Origin: Methylobacter sp.
GTDB taxonomy: Bacteria; Pseudomonadota; Gammaproteobacteria; Methylococcales; Methylomonadaceae
Direction: 5' to 3'
Length of the DNA: 5,159 bases
Assembly (NCBI GenBank): GCA_003158415.1
Contig: PMJA01000139.1
Span: 3,012-8,170 of the forward strand
The translations under genes were made by a program, and so were the position numbers. Shown here in pieces: positions 1 through 5,159 of this stretch (position 1 is the first letter of the stretch; the number at the start of each line of letters is the position of its first letter). Below the pieces are notes generated by a model. That model searched no databases and was not told the DNA's origin. It saw only the letters and a list, made by a program, of their open reading frames with translations.

Positions 1-548
1 GGCACTTTAATAACCAGTTGTTCCAGAACATCCTGAACATTCAGACCGGTCTTGGCACTAATCATCAATGCCTCGTCCGCGGCAATGCCGATCACTTCTT
101 CAATTTCAGCCAGCACACGTTCCGGCTCGGCGGATGGCAAATCGATTTTATTCAGCACCGGCACCACTTCCAGGCCCTGCTCTATCGCCGTATAGCAATT
201 CGCCACGCTTTGCGCCTCAACGCCCTGTGCCGCATCGACCACCAGTAGCGCGCCTTCACAAGCCGCCAGCGACCGGGACACTTCATAAGAAAAATCCACA
301 TGTCCCGGTGTATCAATAAAATTAAGCTGGTAAGTTTCGCCGTCTTTGGCTTTAAAGTCCAAAGTTACGCTTTGCGCCTTGATGGTAATGCCTCGCTCTT
401 TCTCAATATCCATAGTATCAAGGACTTGCGCCGACATTTCGCGGGCACTTAAGCCGCCACAGATTTGAATAAAACGATCCGCGAGTGTTGATTTACCATG
501 ATCAATATGTGCGATAATGGAGAAATTTCTGATATGTTTTAAATCCAC
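1..548 (-). CDS. lepA: Translation elongation factor 4 (LepA), N-terminal part, cut by the left window edge
   Basis: LepA/EF4 is a ribosome-associated GTPase of the EF-G family that back-translocates or remodels stalled ribosomes; it acts in the cytoplasm and at the inner membrane. About 182 of the usual ~600 residues are visible, essentially the GTPase domain. The motifs are in order: G1 AHIDHGKST (residues 13-21, with the Ala in place of the first P-loop Gly that is normal in LepA), the G2 region with RGIT (52-55), G3 DTPGH (79-83), G4 NKID (133-136) and G5 SAK (164-166). The stretch reading [20 protein letters not shown] is typical of LepA rather than EF-G or TypA. The frame is closed upstream by a stop at 584-582, and the only standard start after it is GTG at 548-546, giving [12 protein letters not shown]. 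No Shine-Dalgarno is visible before it. The C-terminal domains, and any lepB partner, lie outside the window. Confidence 0.97.
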   Translation of the reverse strand, partial: MDLKHIRNFSIIAHIDHGKSTLADRFIQICGGLSAREMSAQVLDTMDIEKERGITIKAQSVTLDFKAKDGETYQLNFIDTPGHVDFSYEVSRSLAACEGALLVVDAAQGVEAQSVANCYTAIEQGLEVVPVLNKIDLPSAEPERVLAEIEEVIGIAADEALMISAKTGLNVQDVLEQLVIKV

Positions 549-599
549 TGTGTTTTTACTGATGGTGAGGTGATTAAAGCGTTATTGCTTTTGCGCTTG

Positions 600-614
600 C
601 GGCAAGGATTGCCG
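600..614 (-). other. Perfect small hairpin in the lepA leader
   Basis: The minus strand reads CGGCAA-TCC-TTGCCG, a 6-bp perfect GC-rich stem with a 3-nt loop, placed about 15-30 nt after the predicted lepA transcription start. A weaker second stem (AAGCG/CGCTT, 577-581 with 594-598, 12-nt loop) follows directly. No run of T follows either stem, so they do not look like an intrinsic terminator. They may stabilise or shape the 5' end of the mRNA. Confidence 0.35.
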
Positions 615-636
615 TCCGGGTATGCGAAGATATCGA

Positions 637-645
637 ATTATAACA
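637..645 (-). promoter_or_regulatory. Extended -10 promoter for lepA
   Basis: On the minus strand the sequence reads TGTTATAAT, a consensus -10 hexamer (TATAAT, 642-637) preceded by the TG of an extended -10 element. No good -35 box lies 16-18 bp upstream, which is normal for extended -10 promoters. Transcription would begin near position 630 and leave a leader of about 80 nt before the GTG start of lepA. The position and orientation fit lepA. Use in the cell is inferred. Confidence 0.6.
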
Positions 646-749
646 GATTTAGTCACAGGCTAAGCCTAGTTTCTCCACAAAATACTACAAATTATGATCG
701 GGACAGGTTTTGTGGTTTTATGATCATCACGTCACATCCGCTAAACAGG

Positions 750-765
750 CTGCATCATTATGCAG
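750..765. repeat. Short inverted repeat CTGCAT/ATGCAG
   Basis: A 6-bp perfect inverted repeat with a 4-nt loop (CATT) lies roughly midway between the divergent promoters. It is too short and lacks a T tract, so it is not a terminator. It could be an operator half-site pair or chance. Confidence 0.25.
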
Positions 766-781
766 GGGATTATTGTAGTCC

Positions 782-825
782 GGGTCATAATCAGGTAACA
801 GTTGCAAGCTAAAATGGGTCATAAT
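782..825 (+). repeat. Direct repeat GGGTCATAAT x2 with -10-like boxes, candidate promoter region of the PLP enzyme gene
   Basis: The 10-mer GGGTCATAAT occurs exactly at 782-791 and 816-825, a 34-bp period. Each copy ends in CATAAT, five of six bases of the sigma-70 -10 consensus, oriented towards the gene that starts at 867. Neither has a convincing -35 box at normal spacing. If used, they would give leaders of roughly 70 and 35 nt. The reverse form, ATTATGA, also occurs at 692-698. The repeats could be tandem promoters or binding sites for one regulator; the sequence alone does not decide. Confidence 0.4.
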
Positions 826-866
826 TTGCGGTTTTGTTGCGGTTAAGTTAAAACGTCCACACATAA

Positions 867-1772
867 ATGCACCCTGAACTGATTAAACTGGAACTTACCT
901 TCAAGCCGTCGATTCTGACAAAGATTGATGATCCACTGTTGGCCCGCTATGAAATCGAGCTATGGATGAAACGCGATGACTTGCTGCATCCTATCATTTC
1001 CGGGAATAAATGGCGTAAACTTAAATATGTCCTTGATCATGCCCTGTCTTCAGGAGCCGATACACTCATCAGTATGGGAGGTGCTTATTCCAATCATTTA
1101 CATGCCTTGGCTTACGCGGGTAAAATTTTGGGTTTAAAAACGGCGGGTTTTATACGGGGCGAGCGGACGGAAACGCTGACGCCGACCTTAACTGACATGC
1201 AAAACTGGGGCATGGAACTTAACTTTATATCCCGTACTGACTATCGACTGTTGCGGCAACACAAGAACTACCTGGATTTGCCCGGACTAAAGCCGCGCCA
1301 ATACTGGCTACCGGAAGGTGGCGCCCAGGCATTAGCGTTAACAGGTGTCGCGGAACTGGTCGATGAAATAGACATCTCTTATGACATGCTCTGCGTACCC
1401 TGTGGCACAGGAGCAACATTAGCGGGTATGATAGCGGCGACGCCTGATCAGGTATCGGTCATGGGTTTTGCGGCATTAAAAAATGCGGGTTTTTTACGCA
1501 ATGACGTGGCCGCGTTATTGCCACAACCCGCAACTCACTGGCGGATTAACCTGGATTATCACTTCGGCGGCTTTGCCGCAACCACGCCCGAGCTCATGGC
1601 GTTTATTGAAGGCTTTGAAACTAAAACCGGCGTTGCTCTTGAACCTGTTTATACCGGAAAAATGATGTACGCACTTTACGACCTAATAACAAGACATCGG
1701 TTTAAGCCGGGGCGGCGTATTATTGCCGTTCATACGGGAGGATTACAGGGAAAAAGAGGCTTTAACATATAA
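867..1772 (+). CDS. PLP-dependent enzyme of the ACC deaminase/D-cysteine desulfhydrase family
   Basis: This is a complete 301-residue fold-type II (tryptophan synthase beta-like) PLP enzyme. It probably acts in the cytoplasm on a D-amino acid or ACC-like substrate, releasing ammonia and an oxo-acid (plus H2S if the substrate is D-cysteine). The PLP lysine is K48 in SGNKWRKL (45-52). SNH (75-77) follows, then the phosphate-binding glycine loop CGTGATLAG (179-187), EPVYTGKM (259-266) and HTGGLQG (289-295) near the C-terminus. In true ACC deaminase the residues after the catalytic Tyr and before the final GG are Glu and Leu; in D-cysteine desulfhydrases they are Thr/Ser. Here they are T263 and T290, so ACC deaminase activity is unlikely. 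The length matches short members of the family. The ATG at 867 fits the family N-terminus but has no clear Shine-Dalgarno. The gene stands alone, followed by a 186-bp gap. Substrate is not resolved. Confidence 0.9.
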   Translation: MHPELIKLELTFKPSILTKIDDPLLARYEIELWMKRDDLLHPIISGNKWRKLKYVLDHALSSGADTLISMGGAYSNHLHALAYAGKILGLKTAGFIRGERTETLTPTLTDMQNWGMELNFISRTDYRLLRQHKNYLDLPGLKPRQYWLPEGGAQALALTGVAELVDEIDISYDMLCVPCGTGATLAGMIAATPDQVSVMGFAALKNAGFLRNDVAALLPQPATHWRINLDYHFGGFAATTPELMAFIEGFETKTGVALEPVYTGKMMYALYDLITRHRFKPGRRIIAVHTGGLQGKRGFNI

Positions 1773-1788
1773 AGCGAGTATTAGCGCT

Positions 1789-1818
1789 GGAGTATAACGG
1801 CTTAAGCCATTACACTCC
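1789..1818. repeat. 30-bp near-perfect dyad between the PLP enzyme gene and ppk1
   Basis: Two 15-bp arms meet at a perfect central palindrome, GGCTTAAGCC (1799-1808). Thirteen of 15 positions pair in plus-strand RNA; both mismatches are A-C. In minus-strand RNA the same two positions become G-U wobbles, so all 15 positions can pair there (less those lost to the loop). No T run follows on either strand, so it is not a classical intrinsic terminator. It begins 17 bp after the stop of the upstream gene. It could be a protein-binding dyad, an mRNA-end stabiliser or one copy of a dispersed palindromic element. Confidence 0.6.
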
Positions 1819-1865
1819 GAAACCACATTCGTTACCGGCGGTCTTCAGCATAGAAGAAGGCACAA

Positions 1866-1893
1866 TTACCACAAGCTGATTTGAATTTATATA
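1866..1893 (+). promoter_or_regulatory. Weak candidate promoter for ppk1
   Basis: TTACCA (1866-1871) and TATATA (1888-1893) each match four of six consensus bases and are separated by 16 bp. They lie about 65 bp before the chosen ppk1 start. A small hairpin, GCCTGT/ACAGGC (1913-1918 with 1926-1931, 7-nt loop), would then be in the leader. This is the best sigma-70-like pair I see in the gap, but it is weak and could be chance. Confidence 0.2.
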
Positions 1894-1948
1894 TCGGGAA
1901 AATCAGTGACCGGCCTGTTTTTATCACAGGCGTTATACCCGATGATTT

Positions 1949-1953
1949 AAGGA
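1949..1953 (+). promoter_or_regulatory. Ribosome binding site that sets the ppk1 start
   Basis: AAGGA lies 5 nt before the ATG at 1959. It supports that ATG over the upstream in-frame TTG at 1881, which has no nearby Shine-Dalgarno and would add 26 residues unlike known PPK1 N-termini. Confidence 0.75.
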
Positions 1954-1958
1954 AAAAA

Positions 1959-4055
1959 ATGGACATGAACGTAACAGTTGAACCGATAGATCTTGAAAAA
2001 CCCGAGTTTTACATTAATCGCGACCTGAGTTTGCTGGAGTTCAACAAACGGGTGTTGGCGCAGGCAAAAAATGAAGCCGTTCCCCTGCTTGAGCGGCTTA
2101 ACTATCTGTGTATTTCCTGTTCAAACCTGGATGAATTCTTTGAGGTTCGGGTTGCCAGCGTTATCCAAATGGCCGCTATAGATCCCAAAGCAACTGGTCC
2201 GGACGGATTGACGCCCAAAGAACAATTGGAGCAGATTTCCATTCATGCCCATAAACTGGTGGCAGAGCAATATCAGGTTCTTAATGAAATCTTGATTCCA
2301 GAGCTTGAAGCTGAAAATATCCGTTTTATTCGCCGCCATGAATGGAGCGAAGCGCAACTCAAATGGCTGTCCAGCTATTTTAACGACGAGTTATTGCCGA
2401 TTTTGACACCGGTCGGCCTGGATTCTGCGCATCCTTTTCCGCGCATACTCAACAAGAGTTTAAATTTTATTATTTCTTTGACGGGTAAGGACGCCTTCGG
2501 CAGAAACAGCGGACGAGCTATTTTACAAGCGCCACGATCCTTGCCGCGCGTCATTCAATTACCTGTCGATGAAACCCAAAGCGGCCCGGCCGATTTTGTG
2601 TTTTTGTCGTCGATTATTCATGCCTTTGTCAGCGAATTGTTCAATGGTATGACCGTTAAAGGCTGCTACCAATTTCGGGTTACCCGCAACAGCGACTTTT
2701 TCGTGGATGATGACGCCATAGACGATTTATTGCTGGCCGTTCAAGGCGAACTGGCCATGCGCAATTACGGCGATGAAGTGCGCCTGGAGATCGATGCCGC
2801 CTGCCCCGATGATACGGTAAACTTTTTACTTGCGCATTTTGAATTGGGCAGGGATCGGCTGTTCTTGGTGGATGGCCCGGTCAATCTTAACCGGATACAG
2901 GAAGTCAATAATCTCGTCGCCAGGCCCGACCTTAAGTTCGCGCCGTTCAAACCCAGTGTCCCGCCGCAACTAAGGCGTAATAAAGACATTTTTGCCGCGA
3001 TTAAGCGCCATGATATTTTGCTGCATCACCCGTTTGAATCGTTCTCGCCTGTCGTTGAATTTTTACGCCAAGCGGCAGCAGCGCCGGAAGTGCTGGCCAT
3101 CAAACAAACGCTATACCGTGCCGGCGCCGATTCGCCTATCGTTGCCGCCCTGATCAAGGCCGCGCGCGCAGGCAAGGTGGTCACTGTGGTCATTGAGTTG
3201 AGAGCGCGATTCGATGAAAAAGCCAATATCGATTTAGCCTCCAAATTACAGGAAGCCGCCGTCCATGTCGTGTATGGCGTCGTGGGTTATAAAACTCACG
3301 CCAAAATGTGTCTGGTATTACGCCGGGAAGGTAAGGAACTGCGTAATTATGTGCATTTGGGCACAGGTAATTACCATCCAAAAACCGCACAGCTTTACAC
3401 CGATTACGGCTTGTTTTCCTGCAACAAGGAATTGGGTGAAGATGTCAGGCGTGTGTTTGCCCAGCTGACCAGTTTGGGCAAAGTGACTAAATTAAACAAA
3501 TTGCTGCAATCGCCGTTTACCCTGCATAAAGGCATACTGGAAAAAATCGAACGGGAAATCACCCACGCTAAAAACGGCAAACCGGCGAAAATCATCATTC
3601 AAGTCAACGCCATCGTCGAAGAGCAATCCATACAGGCGCTGTACCGCGCATCCCAGGCCGGAGTTGACGTTAAATTGATCGTCAGGGGCGTGTGCTGCCT
3701 CAGGCCGGGCATACCCGGCGTCTCGGAAAACATCGAAGTTCGCGCCATCATCGGCCGCTTTCTGGAACATGCGCGGATTTATGCCTTTGCCAATGACGGC
3801 AATCAGGAAGTGTACGCTTCCAGCGCGGACTTAATGAACCGCAATATGTTCCGGCGCGTGGAAATCTGCTTTCCTATAGAAAGCAAGCGCCTGTCCAACC
3901 GTATATTACATGACCTTGATTTGTACTTAAAAGATAACACTCAAGCCTGGCTGTTACAGCCTGACGGCCGTTATTTGCAATTACTAAACACCTCCAATGA
4001 AGAGCCGCTGCAAGCCCAATCGTTGATTTTGAATGAATTGCAGGCTAGTAGTTGA
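1959..4055 (+). CDS. ppk1: Polyphosphate kinase 1
   Basis: PPK1 reversibly transfers the gamma phosphate of ATP to a growing polyphosphate chain, through a phosphohistidine intermediate. The protein is 698 residues, close to E. coli PPK1 (688), and appears intact. By alignment from memory with E. coli, the domains are N (about 1-117), H (118-333), C1 (334-514) and C2 (515-698). Key residues are present at a constant offset of 12 in the catalytic half: the phosphorylated histidine H447 (in KTHAKM; E. coli H435), H466 (in VHLGTGNYHPKT; H454), R387 (LYR; R375) and R417 (ARFD; R405), plus H604 (FLEHAR; H592). N56 in SNLDEF corresponds to the ATP-contacting N45. The overall sequence is closer to the Pseudomonas type than to E. 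coli. No ppx exopolyphosphatase gene lies beside it. The stop codon overlaps the start of the deformylase gene by one base, so the two are probably cotranscribed and translationally coupled. Confidence 0.97.
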   Translation: MDMNVTVEPIDLEKPEFYINRDLSLLEFNKRVLAQAKNEAVPLLERLNYLCISCSNLDEFFEVRVASVIQMAAIDPKATGPDGLTPKEQLEQISIHAHKLVAEQYQVLNEILIPELEAENIRFIRRHEWSEAQLKWLSSYFNDELLPILTPVGLDSAHPFPRILNKSLNFIISLTGKDAFGRNSGRAILQAPRSLPRVIQLPVDETQSGPADFVFLSSIIHAFVSELFNGMTVKGCYQFRVTRNSDFFVDDDAIDDLLLAVQGELAMRNYGDEVRLEIDAACPDDTVNFLLAHFELGRDRLFLVDGPVNLNRIQEVNNLVARPDLKFAPFKPSVPPQLRRNKDIFAAIKRHDILLHHPFESFSPVVEFLRQAAAAPEVLAIKQTLYRAGADSPIVAALIKAARAGKVVTVVIELRARFDEKANIDLASKLQEAAVHVVYGVVGYKTHAKMCLVLRREGKELRNYVHLGTGNYHPKTAQLYTDYGLFSCNKELGEDVRRVFAQLTSLGKVTKLNKLLQSPFTLHKGILEKIEREITHAKNGKPAKIIIQVNAIVEEQSIQALYRASQAGVDVKLIVRGVCCLRPGIPGVSENIEVRAIIGRFLEHARIYAFANDGNQEVYASSADLMNRNMFRRVEICFPIESKRLSNRILHDLDLYLKDNTQAWLLQPDGRYLQLLNTSNEEPLQAQSLILNELQASS

Positions 4056-4579
4056 TGATCGGCGAGATTGCCCAATTAGGCGCAAACGTGTTGCGATTAA
4101 AGGCCCAAGTCATCGCCGACAGCCTAAGCGATGAAACACGGCAGCTGATCGCAACCCTGCAAGACACCCTGGCGACAACCCAGGGTGTCGGCATTGCCGC
4201 GCCGCAAATCGGCGTATCAAAACGGGTTATTATTATCGCCTCGCGCCCTACTCCGCGTTACCCGTCGGCACCGCTGATGGAACCGACGGTGATGATTAAC
4301 CCTGCGTTTCAAATCGTGTCGGATATCCAAGAAAAGGACTGGGAAGGCTGCTTGAGCATACCGGGCATACGCGCCTTAGTGCCGCGATACATAGAAATAG
4401 GGATCAACTACACTGATCAACAAGGCGGGTTCGTGGAAACCCGGCTGGAGGGGTTTGTTGCGCGGGTCTTTCAGCATGAGTTTGATCATCTGGAAGGTGC
4501 GGTTTATTTGGACAGGGTTGAGGATAACCGGGATATTTTTGCTGAGAGCGAGTATTTTAAAAACCGGCTTGATAAGTGA
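4055..4579 (+). CDS. def: Peptide deformylase
   Basis: The enzyme removes the N-terminal formyl group from nascent proteins at the ribosome. The 174-residue product carries all three family motifs: GVGIAAPQIG (44-53), EGCLS (97-101) and QHEFDH (140-145). The metal ligands are C99, H141 and H145, the catalytic acid is E142 and the oxyanion glutamine is Q51, so it should be active. The segment after motif 2, IPGIRALVPRY, and the ending YLDRVED resemble the second deformylase found in many proteobacteria rather than the main one next to fmt. That assignment is from memory. The ATG at 4055 uses the last base of the ppk1 TGA stop; a weak AGG lies 10 nt upstream, so translation may rely on coupling. 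A TTG one codon earlier is an alternative. The 3' end overlaps the convergent gene by 23 bp. Confidence 0.95.
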   Translation: MIGEIAQLGANVLRLKAQVIADSLSDETRQLIATLQDTLATTQGVGIAAPQIGVSKRVIIIASRPTPRYPSAPLMEPTVMINPAFQIVSDIQEKDWEGCLSIPGIRALVPRYIEIGINYTDQQGGFVETRLEGFVARVFQHEFDHLEGAVYLDRVEDNRDIFAESEYFKNRLDK

Positions 4580-5159
4580 CTAAAACCGTCATTGCCGGGG
4601 TTGATTGGAATGCTTCTTGTCGGTAGTAAGTATCAAGACCAACACGTTGGGTTTTATTAATATCGTAGTAAGCGCCGACACTGACCGTCGGACGGGTTTT
4701 TTGAATATTGGCGTTGAACACAACGGGATTTATTTCGCCAACACCCGTAGCATTATAAACATTCCCACCGTTATGCAAATCCTGTTCAAGGCCGGCACTG
4801 GCCTGCAATGTAGTTACTGGAGTGATTTTAGTTATCAAACGCGCACCGGCTAAAGCGGTTGTCGCATTATGTGACAAGGTGTTATAAGTTAACGGCGCTA
4901 TTTCAGCAGAACTGGCGGCTTCAGTATAGCCCCCTGTGCTATTGACTATATAACGTACGCCGACGTAGGGTGATGCAATCCACTTTTGCGCTACAGGAAA
5001 TCCATAACGCAGAATGCCCAAAGCCGCTTGGCTGCTGAGGTTTGTATTTCCAATACCGGTTGCAGATGTCCCTGCAACCGTTCGTGTAACAGTCATATCG
5101 TTATCGTTATACACCCCCGCCATTCGGGCCTCAAAGACCGTGCCATCTTCTTTTACAGA
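4557..5159 (-). CDS. C-terminal outer-membrane beta-barrel, probable autotransporter translocator domain, cut by the right window edge
   Basis: The frame is open from the right edge through an internal ATG at 5123, so this is the last 200 residues of a larger protein. It is rich in Thr, Ala, Gly, Tyr and Asn, with alternating amphipathic strands and almost no Cys. The run SPYVGVRY, then GGYTE, then LTYNTLSH with a following GARL segment, TLQASAGLEQDL and VSVGAYYDINKTQRVGL, follows the order expected of an autotransporter beta-domain. The final strand, TVLVTYQAGF, ends in Phe with alternating hydrophobic residues, as in BAM-recognised beta-signals. A type V secretion autotransporter is the best reading. 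Another outer-membrane barrel, such as a porin-like protein, cannot be excluded. The passenger, the signal peptide and the promoter lie outside the window. The stop codon and last codons overlap the end of def on the opposite strand. Confidence 0.75.
   Translation of the reverse strand, partial: SVKEDGTVFEARMAGVYNDNDMTVTRTVAGTSATGIGNTNLSSQAALGILRYGFPVAQKWIASPYVGVRYIVNSTGGYTEAASSAEIAPLTYNTLSHNATTALAGARLITKITPVTTLQASAGLEQDLHNGGNVYNATGVGEINPVVFNANIQKTRPTVSVGAYYDINKTQRVGLDTYYRQEAFQSTPAMTVLVTYQAGF

Larger units (their letters stand above)
549..866. other. Divergent intergenic region between lepA and the PLP enzyme gene
   Basis: This stretch separates the divergent starts of lepA (minus) and the PLP-dependent enzyme gene (plus). 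It is richer in AT than the flanking genes. It holds the lepA promoter (637-645), a leader hairpin (600-614), another small hairpin (750-765), a TTATGATC direct repeat (693-700 and 718-725), an 8-bp palindrome ATGATCAT (720-727) and the GGGTCATAAT repeats (782-791, 816-825). An open frame spans 570-812 on the plus strand, but its product has no recognisable features and is not called as a gene. Confidence 0.7.

Noticed and set aside
18..319. Two open frames on the plus strand at the left edge
   Set aside because: Both lie antisense to the conserved GTPase domain of lepA and are shadows of it.
570..812. An 80-residue plus-strand open frame in the lepA upstream region, with an SD-like GAGGTGAT at 567-574
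   Set aside because: The predicted protein has no recognisable domain, signal peptide or coding character. Its only plausible SD-spaced start is a TTG, and it covers the lepA promoter and other intergenic elements.
1789..1818. The dyad as an intrinsic terminator of the PLP enzyme gene
   Set aside because: No T run follows the stem on the plus strand, and the plus-strand stem has two mismatches.
3492..3770. A 92-residue minus-strand open frame inside ppk1
   Set aside because: It is antisense to the highly conserved PPK1 C2 domain, has no upstream signals and no recognisable product.
4564..4598. CCGGC/GCCGG inverted repeat as a terminator between def and the barrel gene
   Set aside because: The stem is only 5 bp with a 25-nt loop and no T tract, so it is not convincing.
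4605..4853. An 82-residue plus-strand open frame after def
   Set aside because: It is antisense to the beta-barrel gene, whose minus-strand reading has clear barrel features and a proper C-terminal Phe.

Overview
The window looks like an ordinary chromosomal segment of a gammaproteobacterium, moderate in GC. The polyphosphate kinase resembles the Pseudomonas-type PPK1 along its whole length, and the LepA N-terminus is of the usual proteobacterial form. A methanotroph-like gammaproteobacterium is possible, but that is only an impression. No tRNA, rRNA, CRISPR array, insertion sequence or phage gene is visible.

Layout, left to right. (1) Positions 1-548, minus strand: the N-terminal GTPase domain of translation factor LepA/EF4, running off the left edge. 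(2) Positions 549-866: a divergent intergenic region with a good extended -10 promoter for lepA, a compact leader hairpin, a second small hairpin, and an exact 10-bp direct repeat, GGGTCATAAT, that contains a -10-like box on the rightward side. (3) Positions 867-1772, plus: a PLP-dependent enzyme of the ACC deaminase/D-cysteine desulfhydrase family. Its specificity residues favour the desulfhydrase side. (4) Positions 1773-1958: a gap with a 30-bp near-perfect dyad and the ribosome binding site of the next gene. (5) Positions 1959-4055, plus: a complete polyphosphate kinase, ppk1. (6) Positions 4055-4579, plus: a peptide deformylase whose start overlaps the ppk1 stop by one base. (7) Positions 4557-5159, minus: the C-terminal end of an outer-membrane beta-barrel, most likely an autotransporter translocator domain. 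It runs off the right edge and converges on def with a 23-bp overlap of the two coding ends.

Functionally these are mostly housekeeping genes: translation (lepA, def), polyphosphate storage and stress physiology (ppk1), sulfur or amino-acid catabolism (the PLP enzyme) and a surface protein. Only ppk1 and def look translationally coupled. I see no undescribed multi-gene system. The points worth a second look are the ppk1-def coupling, the tail-to-tail overlap with no room for terminators, the non-ATG start of lepA without a Shine-Dalgarno, the dyad at 1789-1818, and the repeats in the divergent promoter region.
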